A stretch of DNA of 64,000 bases. Origin: Mitsuaria sp. 7 (GTDB lineage Bacteria; Pseudomonadota; Gammaproteobacteria; Burkholderiales; Burkholderiaceae_C). Position 1 is the first letter of the stretch. Each line of letters begins with the position of its first letter. Positions 51,045 to 58,510 of this stretch are shown here, piece by piece. Made by a program: the position numbers and the translations under genes. The notes under the pieces are model-generated. The model ran no database searches. It was not told where the DNA came from and saw only the letters and a program-made list of their open reading frames with translations. Where the stretch lies: NCBI RefSeq assembly GCF_001653795.1, contig NZ_CP011514.1, forward strand, positions 1,682,998 through 1,746,997. The letters run 5' to 3'.

Positions 51045-51677
51045 ATGATCCAGGTGCTCGTCGTGGACGACCACACCATCTTCCGCTCCGGCCTGACGCG
51101 GCTGCTGCAGGACGAGCCCGACATGCGCGTCGTGGCCGAGGCGCAGAACGGCGGCGAGGCCCTGGAGCTGGTGCGGGCGCAGGCCTTCGACGCCGTGCTG
51201 CTGGACATCAACATGGAAGGGCGCAGCGGACTGGAGGTGCTGGCCTCGATGCGGGCCCTGCCCCGCTGCCCGCCGGTGCTGATGCTGTCGATGTATCCCG
51301 AGGCGCAGTACGCGCTGGTGGCGGTGCAGGCCGGCGCCAGCGGCTACTTGGCCAAGGACTCCGAGCCCGCCGAGTTGGTGCGCGCCATCCGCGCCGTCGC
51401 CGGCGGCAGGCAGTACCTGAGCGCGCGCGTCAGCGCCCAGGTGCAGGACCAGCTGCGCGGCGTCGATGCGCGCCCGGCCCACGAGCGGCTCTCGGTGCGC
51501 GAGCACCAGATCATGCTGATGACGCTGCGCGGCATGTCGGTCACCGAGATCGCCGACGAGATGATGGTCAGCGTGAAGACCGTCAGCACGCACCGCACCA
51601 ACCTGCTGGCCAAGCTCGGGCTGGGCAGCACGGCGGAGCTGGTGCTGTACGCGGTGCGGCAAGGGCTCGTGCACTAG
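51045..51677 (+). CDS. NarL/FixJ-family response regulator
   Basis: 210 residues. Receiver: VVDDHTIFRSGL (acidic pair), phospho-Asp in AVLLDINMEG, Ser/Thr in LMLSMY, Lys in YLAKDSEP. The LuxR-type helix-turn-helix follows (LSVREHQIMLMTLRGMSVTEIADEMMVSVKTVSTHRTNLLAKLG). Candidate targets are the two promoters that share CTCGGAATCGTCC-N21-TTCCTA. The gap downstream (51678-51884) contains the second of these. Confidence 0.92.
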   Translation: MIQVLVVDDHTIFRSGLTRLLQDEPDMRVVAEAQNGGEALELVRAQAFDAVLLDINMEGRSGLEVLASMRALPRCPPVLMLSMYPEAQYALVAVQAGASGYLAKDSEPAELVRAIRAVAGGRQYLSARVSAQVQDQLRGVDARPAHERLSVREHQIMLMTLRGMSVTEIADEMMVSVKTVSTHRTNLLAKLGLGSTAELVLYAVRQGLVH

Positions 51678-51752
51678 CCACGCCGAATGCCGATGGGGCC
51701 CCCGTTCGGGAACCCGCGTTGCCCCGCGTCTGCGTGGAAGTCCCGACGCGCA

Positions 51753-51792
51753 CTCGGAATCGTCCTAGGGGCATCGGGACTGCCGTTTCCTA
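51753..51792 (+). promoter_or_regulatory. Promoter of the distal carboxylesterase, twin of the Liv promoter
   Basis: CTCGGAATCGTCC (51753-51765), 21 bases, then TTCCTA (51787-51792), 92 bases before the esterase start. The match to the Liv promoter is exact in the 13-mer, the gap length and the hexamer, while the intervening sequence differs. Confidence 0.65.
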
Positions 51793-51884
51793 GCATCGAT
51801 CTGCGCCAGCGTGGACATCACCACCGCATGGCCGCCGCGTGATCCCACGCGGACTACAAGCAGACAACAGCAGGAGACAACCGC

Positions 51885-53576
51885 ATGAACCGGATGCAGC
51901 ATGGCGCATCGAGGCTGGCCCTCGTCCTCTCGACCCTGTCGATCGCCGCCTGCGGCGGCGGATCCGACGACCCACCGCCCACACAACGCGCCACGACCTT
52001 CGGCACGGTCGCGGGCGTCGACAACAGCGCGAGCAGCAGCACCTACGCGTGGCTCGGCGTGCCGTACGCGCAGCCGCCGGTGGGCGCGCTGCGCTGGATG
52101 CCGCCGGTGGATCCGGCCGCGTGGACCGGCGTGCGATCGACGCAGGCCTTCGGCCACGGCTGCGCGCAGGGCGGCCGCTACTTCAGCCCCGCGCCTGGGG
52201 ACGCCCCCTACGGCCTGGCCGTGCGGGAAGGTTTCGGCAAGCCGGTCGGCGACGAGGACTGCCTGACGCTCAACGTCTGGCGCCCCGCGACCGCCGATGC
52301 CAACCTCCCGGTGCTCTTCTTCATCCACGGCGGCAGCAACATCTCCGGCTATTCGGCGGACCCGGTCTACAACGGCCAGACGCTGGCGAAGAAGGCCAAC
52401 GCCGTCGTCGTCACGATCAACTACCGCGTGGGCATCCTCGGCTGGCTGGACCTGCCGCAGCTCAAGACCGGCGACAAGCTCGTCGACTCCGGCAACTTCG
52501 CGCTGCTGGACCAGATGCAGGCGCTGAAGTTCGTCAAGAACAACATCGCGAACTTCGGCGGCGACCCGGCCAATGTGACGGTGATGGGCCAGTCGGCCGG
52601 CGCCGTCAACGTCTGGAACCTGCTGGTGTCGCCGCTGACCGCGGGCCTCTTCCACAAGGCCGTGCCGATGAGCGGCGGCATCGTCAACGCGTCGCGCGCC
52701 ACCGCGCAGAAGTACTCCCAGGCCTTGCTCGAGGTCATCGCCGTCGCCGACGGCAAGGCCGCCGATGCGGTCTCGGCCCGGACCTGGCTGGCCACGCAGA
52801 CCAGCGCGCAGATCGCGACCTATCTGCGGGGCCTGTCTGCCGACCAGCTGCTGAAGGTGATGCTGGCCAATCCGCAACTCGGCAACGCGCCCGCGCCCAT
52901 CGAGGACGGCCACGTGGTGCCGGTGAACGCCGTGGCCGCGCTCGATGCCGGGCAGTACCAGAAGGTGCCGGTGCTGGCCGGCAACACGCGCGACGAGGGC
53001 ACGCTGTTCGCGAACCTCTTCGGCACCGTCACCGGCAGCGGCATCCCCGGCTTCAAGCTGAGCGACTACGACCGCTTCGGCCTGCAGTTCAACCTCGACC
53101 CGAACGCCACGACGAGGCCGGCCGAGGCGGACCTCATCAACGCCGCCTACCTGCCCGTCACCGCCCTGCCCTTCGGCTGGAACGCGCTGTCGGCCTTCGC
53201 GACGAATTCCATCTTCGTCGGACCGGTGACGCCGCAGCTGGCCTCGCTCGCGGCGAAGCAGCCCACGCAGGTCTGGTACTACCGCTTCGACTGGGACGAG
53301 GAGCCGGCCCCGTTCAACACCGTCTACGGCGCCACGCACGCGATGGACATCCCTTTCCTGTTCGGGAACTTCGGGGCCAACGTGTTCTCGTTCGCGTACT
53401 CGAGCGCGAACAAGGGCGGTCGCGAGGCGTTGTCGGACACGATGATCGCGAGCCTCTCGGCCTTCGCCAGGACCGGCAATCCGAACACCCCGGCGCTGGG
53501 CGTGACGTGGAAGAACTACCCCGCCAAGCTGGTGCTGGACGCGTCGCCGACGCAGCAGCAGATCAGCGCGCCTTGA
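51885..53576 (+). CDS. Exported type-B carboxylesterase (lipoprotein), paralogue 2
   Basis: 563 residues; lipobox SIAACGGGS near residue 20. Signatures: DEDCLTLNVWRP, FIHGGSNISGYS, nucleophile Ser237 in MGQSAGAVN (Gln for the common Glu), GNTRDEGTLF and ATHAMDIPFLFG. It is the paralogue of the esterase at 40274 and shares its AGGAGA-led start context. It has its own promoter of the type found before the Liv operon, so it should be co-induced with the importer. It likely hydrolyses an ester on the cell surface to feed uptake of the acid part. Confidence 0.9.
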   Translation: MNRMQHGASRLALVLSTLSIAACGGGSDDPPPTQRATTFGTVAGVDNSASSSTYAWLGVPYAQPPVGALRWMPPVDPAAWTGVRSTQAFGHGCAQGGRYFSPAPGDAPYGLAVREGFGKPVGDEDCLTLNVWRPATADANLPVLFFIHGGSNISGYSADPVYNGQTLAKKANAVVVTINYRVGILGWLDLPQLKTGDKLVDSGNFALLDQMQALKFVKNNIANFGGDPANVTVMGQSAGAVNVWNLLVSPLTAGLFHKAVPMSGGIVNASRATAQKYSQALLEVIAVADGKAADAVSARTWLATQTSAQIATYLRGLSADQLLKVMLANPQLGNAPAPIEDGHVVPVNAVAALDAGQYQKVPVLAGNTRDEGTLFANLFGTVTGSGIPGFKLSDYDRFGLQFNLDPNATTRPAEADLINAAYLPVTALPFGWNALSAFATNSIFVGPVTPQLASLAAKQPTQVWYYRFDWDEEPAPFNTVYGATHAMDIPFLFGNFGANVFSFAYSSANKGGREALSDTMIASLSAFARTGNPNTPALGVTWKNYPAKLVLDASPTQQQISAP

Positions 53577-53615
53577 GGTAGCTTCCTGGGCGGGACACGA
53601 CCCGGAGACCCGCCC

Positions 53616-54536
53616 ATGATCGAGACCTTCCAACGCCGCCTGCCCAACGGGATCACCTTGAGCTGCCGCGCCGCCGGCGAACCCGGCCGGCCGCTCATCG
53701 TGTTCCTGCACGGATTCCCGGAGGCGGCCTTCATCTAGGACGAGCTGCTGACCTTCTTTTCCGATCCGGCGCACGGCGGCTACCGCTGTGTGGCGCCGAA
53801 CCTGCGCGGCTTCGAACGCTCCAGCGCGCCGACCGAGGTCGCCGCCTACAAGGCGCAGGTGCTGATCCAGGACATCCAGCAGCTCGTCGCCACCGAGAGC
53901 GAATCCGGCACGATGGCCGCGCTGGTGGCCCACGACTGGGGTGGCGCCTTCGCCTGGGGCTATGCGAACGCCTTTCCGGCGCAGGTCGGCCAGCTGGTCA
54001 TCCTCAACTCGCCGCATCCGGGGACCTTGTCGCGCGAGCTGCGCAACAACCCGGCGCAGCAGGAGGCCAGCGCCTACATGAACTTCCTCGCCCGGCCCGA
54101 TGCCGAGGCCCTGCTCGCGGCCGACGACTTCCAGCGTCTGTGGCCCTTCTTCACCAACATGAAAGCGGGCGCGGACGGCTTCGGCTGGCTCACCGAGGAC
54201 TTGAAGCGGCAGTACCGGGAGGTCTGGAACGCGGGGCTCACCGGCGCCTGCAATCTCTATCGCGTGACCCCGATGAAGCCGCCGCTGCCGGGTCAGGGCA
54301 TCGACGGCATTCCGGTGCTGCCGCGCGAGCGGCTCATGGTGAACGTGCCCACGCTGGTGTTCTGGGCGCTCGACGACACGGCGCTGCTGCCGGGCCTGCT
54401 CGACGGGCTCGAGGACTACGTGCCCCGGATGCGCGTGGTCAAGGTGCCCGGCGCCACGCATTGGATCGTGCACGAGCAGCCGCAGCTGGTCGCGCGCGAG
54501 ATCGAGGACTTCCTGCGTCGGTTCACCCCTGACTGA
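53616..54536 (+). pseudogene. Alpha/beta hydrolase gene interrupted by an amber codon
   Basis: A frame from ATG 53616 encodes the start of an epoxide-hydrolase-like alpha/beta hydrolase (IVFLHGFPEAAFI), then meets TAG at 53736-53738. The same frame continues uninterrupted to 54536: the cap and catalytic parts are intact (VAPNLRGFERSS, nucleophile Asp in VAHDWGGAFAWG, DDTALLPGLLDG, GATHWIVHEQP). Relatives have FxWDELL at the stop position, so TGG (Trp) probably became TAG by one base. It may be a recent nonsense mutation or a base-call error. The end overlaps the convergent LysR gene by 14 bases. Confidence 0.8.
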
Positions 54537-55452
54537 ACCTCGCCGCGTGGCCCCTCGCGCGGAACTCCTCGATCACATGGTCCACGAACACGCGGACCTT
54601 GGCCGGCAGCAGCTTGCGGCTCGAGTAGTAGATCGACAGCGGCAGTGCCTCCGCGTACCAGGCGGGCAGCACGCGCACCAGCTCGCCGCGTTCCATCAGC
54701 GGGAGCGCATGCGGCAGCGGCAGCATCGCGATGCCTGAACCGTTGGCCGCCGCGTGGGCCATGGCCTCGGGGTCGTCGAGGACCATCACCGGACGCACGC
54801 TCGCCACCACCTCTTCGCCGGCCTTGTTCTTCAAGGTCCAGGGCACCAGCCGTCCGGAAGCCAGTGAGCGGCGCAACAGCCCGCGGTGGCGCGCCAGGTC
54901 CGCCGGTTGCTTCGGCATCGGGTTGGCCGCGAGATAAGCCGGCGCCGCCACGAGCACGATGCGCAAGCGCGCCAGCTCGCGGGCGATCAGGGCATCCGTC
55001 AGCTCGATGCCGCCGCCGATGGCGACGTCGAAGCCTTCCGCGACGAGGTCGACCTGACGGTTGTCGAAATGCAGGTCCGGCACGACGTCCGGATAGCGCC
55101 GCACGAAGCCGTCCATCATCGGCACGAAGTACTCGCGGCCCACCGTGTGCGCCAGCGCGACCTTCAAGGTGCCGGCCGGTTTGCCCGCGCCCTGCCGCAG
55201 ATCCGTCAAGGCGTCGCCGATCTCGCTCCAGGGCCGCCGTACCTGCGCGTGCAGCCGCTCGCCGTCGGTGGTCAGCGCCAGACTCCGCGTGCTGCGCTGG
55301 AACAGGCGCACGCCGAGCCTCGCCTCGAACTGCGCCACGCTCTTGCTGACCGCGGCGGGCGTGAGCCCCAGCCGGCGCGCGGCGGCTGAAAAGCTGCCCT
55401 CGTCGGCTGAGGCGATGAAGGCATCGAGATGACTGCGGAGTTCGGTCGACAT
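54523..55452 (-). CDS. LysR-family transcriptional regulator
   Basis: 309 residues. N-terminal winged HTH (LDAFIASADEGSFSAAARRLGLTPAAVSKSVAQFEARLGVRLF) and a periplasmic-binding-fold effector domain. It is divergent from an SDR gene, the usual layout for LysR control of a neighbouring oxidoreductase; a T-N11-A-like site was sought in 55453-55563 without a convincing hit. It converges with the broken hydrolase gene. Confidence 0.92.
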   Translation of the reverse strand: MSTELRSHLDAFIASADEGSFSAAARRLGLTPAAVSKSVAQFEARLGVRLFQRSTRSLALTTDGERLHAQVRRPWSEIGDALTDLRQGAGKPAGTLKVALAHTVGREYFVPMMDGFVRRYPDVVPDLHFDNRQVDLVAEGFDVAIGGGIELTDALIARELARLRIVLVAAPAYLAANPMPKQPADLARHRGLLRRSLASGRLVPWTLKNKAGEEVVASVRPVMVLDDPEAMAHAAANGSGIAMLPLPHALPLMERGELVRVLPAWYAEALPLSIYYSSRKLLPAKVRVFVDHVIEEFRARGHAARFSQG

Positions 55453-55563
55453 GAGCTCAGCTTATACCAACGGTTGAAACTGAATACGCCGCTTTCCAAC
55501 TACCGCAATCAGGTGCGGACAACCATAGTTCAGCTCATCAACCACCCTCCTTCGAAAGGAAAC

Positions 55564-56358
55564 ATGATGAGCACCGCTTCCAACACCGCCACCGGCACGA
55601 CGACCAGCACGACGACCAACGCCGCCCTGAAGGGCAAGGTCGCCTTCATCCACGGCGGTTCGCGCGGCATCGGCGCGGCCACGGCGCGCCGTCTGGCCCG
55701 CGACGGCGCGGCCGTGGCTATCGGCTACGCGTCGTCGGCGATCGCTGCTGAAGCACTGGCCGAAGAGATCATCGCCACCGGCGGGAAAGCCATCGCCATC
55801 AAGGCGGATGCCACCGACGCCGCCGCGCTGACCCGCGCCATCGACGGCGTCGCCGAGCGCTTCGGCCGCCTGGACATCCTGGTCAACAGCGCCGGCGTGC
55901 TCGCCGTCGCGCCGCTGGACCAGTTCACGCTGGAAGACTTCGACCGCACCGTCGCCGTCAACGTGCGCTCGGTCTTCGTCGCCTCGCAGGCCGCGGCCAA
56001 GCACATGGGCGACGGCGGCCGCATCATCAACATCGGCAGCACCAACGGCCAGCGCATGCCCTTCGCCGGCGGCGCCGTGTACGCGATGAGCAAGTCCGCG
56101 CTGATCGGTCTGGTGAAGGGCATGGCGCGCGACCTCGGTCCGCGCGGCATCACCGTCAACAACGTGGCACCCGGCCCGGTCGACACCGACATGAATCCGG
56201 AGAACACCGAGTTCGGCGCCAGCCTGCATGACCTGATGGCGCTGCGCCGTCACGGCAAGGCGGACGAGATCGCCGCCATGGTGGCCTACCTCGCCGGTCC
56301 GGAAGCGGCCTTCGTCACTGGGGCGGACCTGCTGATCGACGGCGGCTTCGCGGCCTGA
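55564..56358 (+). CDS. Classical SDR oxidoreductase (FabG-like)
   Basis: 264 residues. A Thr/Ala-rich head of about 20 residues precedes the Rossmann motif HGGSRGIGAATA. NSAG, Ser in NIGSTNGQ, YAMSK (Tyr-x3-Lys) and the C-terminal GADLLIDGGF complete a 3-oxoacyl-reductase-like dehydrogenase. AAAGGA precedes the ATG at 55564. It is divergent from the LysR gene. Substrate unknown. A hairpin follows the stop. Confidence 0.9.
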   Translation: MMSTASNTATGTTTSTTTNAALKGKVAFIHGGSRGIGAATARRLARDGAAVAIGYASSAIAAEALAEEIIATGGKAIAIKADATDAAALTRAIDGVAERFGRLDILVNSAGVLAVAPLDQFTLEDFDRTVAVNVRSVFVASQAAAKHMGDGGRIINIGSTNGQRMPFAGGAVYAMSKSALIGLVKGMARDLGPRGITVNNVAPGPVDTDMNPENTEFGASLHDLMALRRHGKADEIAAMVAYLAGPEAAFVTGADLLIDGGFAA

Positions 56359-56374
56359 ACGCAGCGACGCCAAT

Positions 56375-56412
56375 GATCGGGCGAGCCTGCTGAGGCCAGC
56401 GCCCGCCCGATC
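56375..56412 (+). terminator. Hairpin after the SDR gene
   Basis: GATCGGGCG and CGCCCGATC form a 9-base stem enclosing about 20 bases, 16 bases after the SDR stop. No U-run. It is placed to end the SDR transcript before the next promoter. Confidence 0.5.
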
Positions 56413-56493
56413 GACACGGCCGACGCACGGAACCGCAGCGCAAAGATGCCGTTAAGCCCGACGTGCGTATCCGCAAGACGAGTGACGCGTGAT

Positions 56494-56518
56494 TTCGCAT
56501 CCGCAAGCATGTGTTCGG
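56494..56518 (+). promoter_or_regulatory. hrpII/PIP-box-like element
   Basis: TTCGC (56494-56498), 15 bases, TTCGG (56514-56518) fits the plant-inducible-promoter consensus TTCGB-N15-TTCGB (TTCG-N16-TTCG, the HrpB/HrpX site). It stands 66 bases before the effector-like gene. A clear YANNNT -10 at 30-32 bases downstream was not found. About two matches of the 8 fixed bases are expected by chance in 64 kb over both strands, so position is the main support. Confidence 0.45.
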
Positions 56519-56584
56519 ATATGGCGCTCCGATGAGGGACGCACTGCCGACGATGCCCCCTGATGTAACGGCATTCAAGGCGTC

Positions 56585-58366
56585 ATGAGCAGCACCATTC
56601 CCACCGCCCGCCCGATCAACGTCCCTCCCCTGTCGGCGGAGACGCTGTCCGGGCCGCAGACGCCGGCGACGCCGACGACGTCGACCGCCGCGGAGCCCCA
56701 GCCCACTCCGCCTTCGAGCGAGCACATCATCCCCGGGGGCCTGGGCTCGCGCCGCGCGTCCCTGGGTGCCACGAAGCACGATGGCCACTCCGACGCCGAG
56801 CCTCCCCGCTCCCGGCCGTCCACCCCGCCACGCCAGTCCGCGCCCAAAGTCCTCAGCCGGACGTCGTCCACGAACAGCACCGGCGGCCCCGGCCGGTTGC
56901 CCGATGCACACGGCGGCGGCGAGCAGATCCCCATGACGCCGGTGACCGCCAACCTCAACGGCAGCAGCAGCTCGCTCGCCAGCGATGCGCAGCGTCCGAG
57001 CGGCGGTGCGCCCTCCCTCACCGAGCAGCGACGTTCCGCGGCCACCGAGACCGGGCACTCGTCCGCGCTGCCGCGCGAGGCGCACGACGAGATCTCGCAG
57101 CTGACGCGCGGCATGCCGGGCTCGTTCGATCCCCTCCCGCGCGAAGTGCCGGACCCCGGCCCCCGCGCACCGGGCGGACTCGCGTCGCTGCATGCGGCCA
57201 CCGTGCCGAGCCCCCGCGACGTCAATCCGCGCATCGACATCGACTCGCTCGCGCAGAAGCTGCCCGACGACATCACCGGCTGCGTGGCCTACATGCTCAG
57301 CGCGATGCGCAAAAGCCCCGACGACATTCCCGCGCTGGAGCAACTGGCCACCAGGCAGGCCGCCGTGCTGGAGTCGCGCGGCATCCACACCCGCGACGAC
57401 CTCGTCGCCGTGTTCAAGCAGGTGCAGTGGCGCGACCAGGGCACGGCCATGATGCATGGCATGGCCTCGGCCAGCGGCTTCAACCTCGGGAGCCTGCCGG
57501 TGAACCTCAAGGTCGCCGACCTGACCCTGGCCAGCCTGATGAAGGCCTTGCCCCAACTGCCCATCGCCCTGCCGGCGCTCATCACCGGCGCGTTGATGGG
57601 CTTCGCGCTGTCGACGCTGGACGTCGCCTCGGGCGCGGCGGCCGGCAAGACCTTCCAGGACGCCTACTTCACCCGCCCCCCGGGCGAGCAGCTGTCCGCG
57701 CAACTGCCGGAGCACCTGGCCAACGCGAATCCGGCGACCAAGACCAGCCTCGCCGCAGACAACTCGAAGGCGGCGGGGCTCAGCTACGGCGCGGCGCGCA
57801 ACGGCGGGGTCCGTGTGCCGCTCATGGTCGGACTCGAACTCGCCGGGAAACCGGAGACGCGGGCCAAGGTCGACGCGCTGGTCGATCCGCTCCTGGGCCT
57901 GCCGCTGGGCGGCGGCGGCATGCGGGTCGCCAAGAACGACTTCGACGTCAGCGCCGGGCGCGCGGGCTTCCAGCACTTCCTGGCGCGCGAGGACCTCGGC
58001 GCCTGCCTCGACCATCTGCAGAAGCCGGGCACGGAGCAGATCCTCAGCGCCGCCGCGCGCCTGGGCACGCATGCCGCCAATCTCAAGGAGACCTTCCCTG
58101 AAGCGCTGAGCGACGTCTTCGCGAGCAAGGTCGGCTGGACCTCGCACGCGATCCTCAGCGCCGGTTTCGGCGGCTTGACGGCCATGGTGGCCAGCCTGCC
58201 CGCGACCCTGCAGAAGGACCACGGCCTCAGCGAGACGGCGGCCAACATCACGACCCAGTCGCTGAAGTTCGTGGTGCTGCAGGCGCTCTATCACGTGTGG
58301 GGCGGCGCGCTCGGCGCCGTCGGCGGTCCCAAGGCGCCGGATCCGGCGGCGGTCTCCCACGCCTGA
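56585..58366 (+). CDS. Candidate type III secreted effector, uncharacterised
   Basis: 593 residues. The first ~210 are a disordered Ser/Thr/Pro/Gly-rich region without signal peptide, as in type III secretion signals. Residues ~215-590 are helical and include hydrophobic stretches (PIALPALITGALMGFALSTLDVASGAAAG; ILSAGFGGLTAMVASLPATLQK) that could insert into a membrane. I cannot place it in a named effector family and see no catalytic motif. A TTCGC-N15-TTCGG box lies upstream. No secretion genes are in the window. Alternatives are a surface or phage-related protein. Confidence 0.5.
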   Translation: MSSTIPTARPINVPPLSAETLSGPQTPATPTTSTAAEPQPTPPSSEHIIPGGLGSRRASLGATKHDGHSDAEPPRSRPSTPPRQSAPKVLSRTSSTNSTGGPGRLPDAHGGGEQIPMTPVTANLNGSSSSLASDAQRPSGGAPSLTEQRRSAATETGHSSALPREAHDEISQLTRGMPGSFDPLPREVPDPGPRAPGGLASLHAATVPSPRDVNPRIDIDSLAQKLPDDITGCVAYMLSAMRKSPDDIPALEQLATRQAAVLESRGIHTRDDLVAVFKQVQWRDQGTAMMHGMASASGFNLGSLPVNLKVADLTLASLMKALPQLPIALPALITGALMGFALSTLDVASGAAAGKTFQDAYFTRPPGEQLSAQLPEHLANANPATKTSLAADNSKAAGLSYGAARNGGVRVPLMVGLELAGKPETRAKVDALVDPLLGLPLGGGGMRVAKNDFDVSAGRAGFQHFLAREDLGACLDHLQKPGTEQILSAAARLGTHAANLKETFPEALSDVFASKVGWTSHAILSAGFGGLTAMVASLPATLQKDHGLSETAANITTQSLKFVVLQALYHVWGGALGAVGGPKAPDPAAVSHA

Positions 58367-58510
58367 CCCCCGCCCGCCCGCGCATCAATTCGACACACAT
58401 TTAAACTTGCCGACTGGCAAAACAAACGGAGACACTCCCGCCGCCTGACCCTCACAGGAGGGACATACCACCACCAATCGCACCCACAGGCACGGGAGGG
58501 ACTGACCACG

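Noticed and set aside
51765..54473. 902-codon minus-strand frame opposite the carboxylesterase and the broken hydrolase
   Set aside because: It mirrors the codons of the esterase; no motif, signal peptide or ribosome site of its own.
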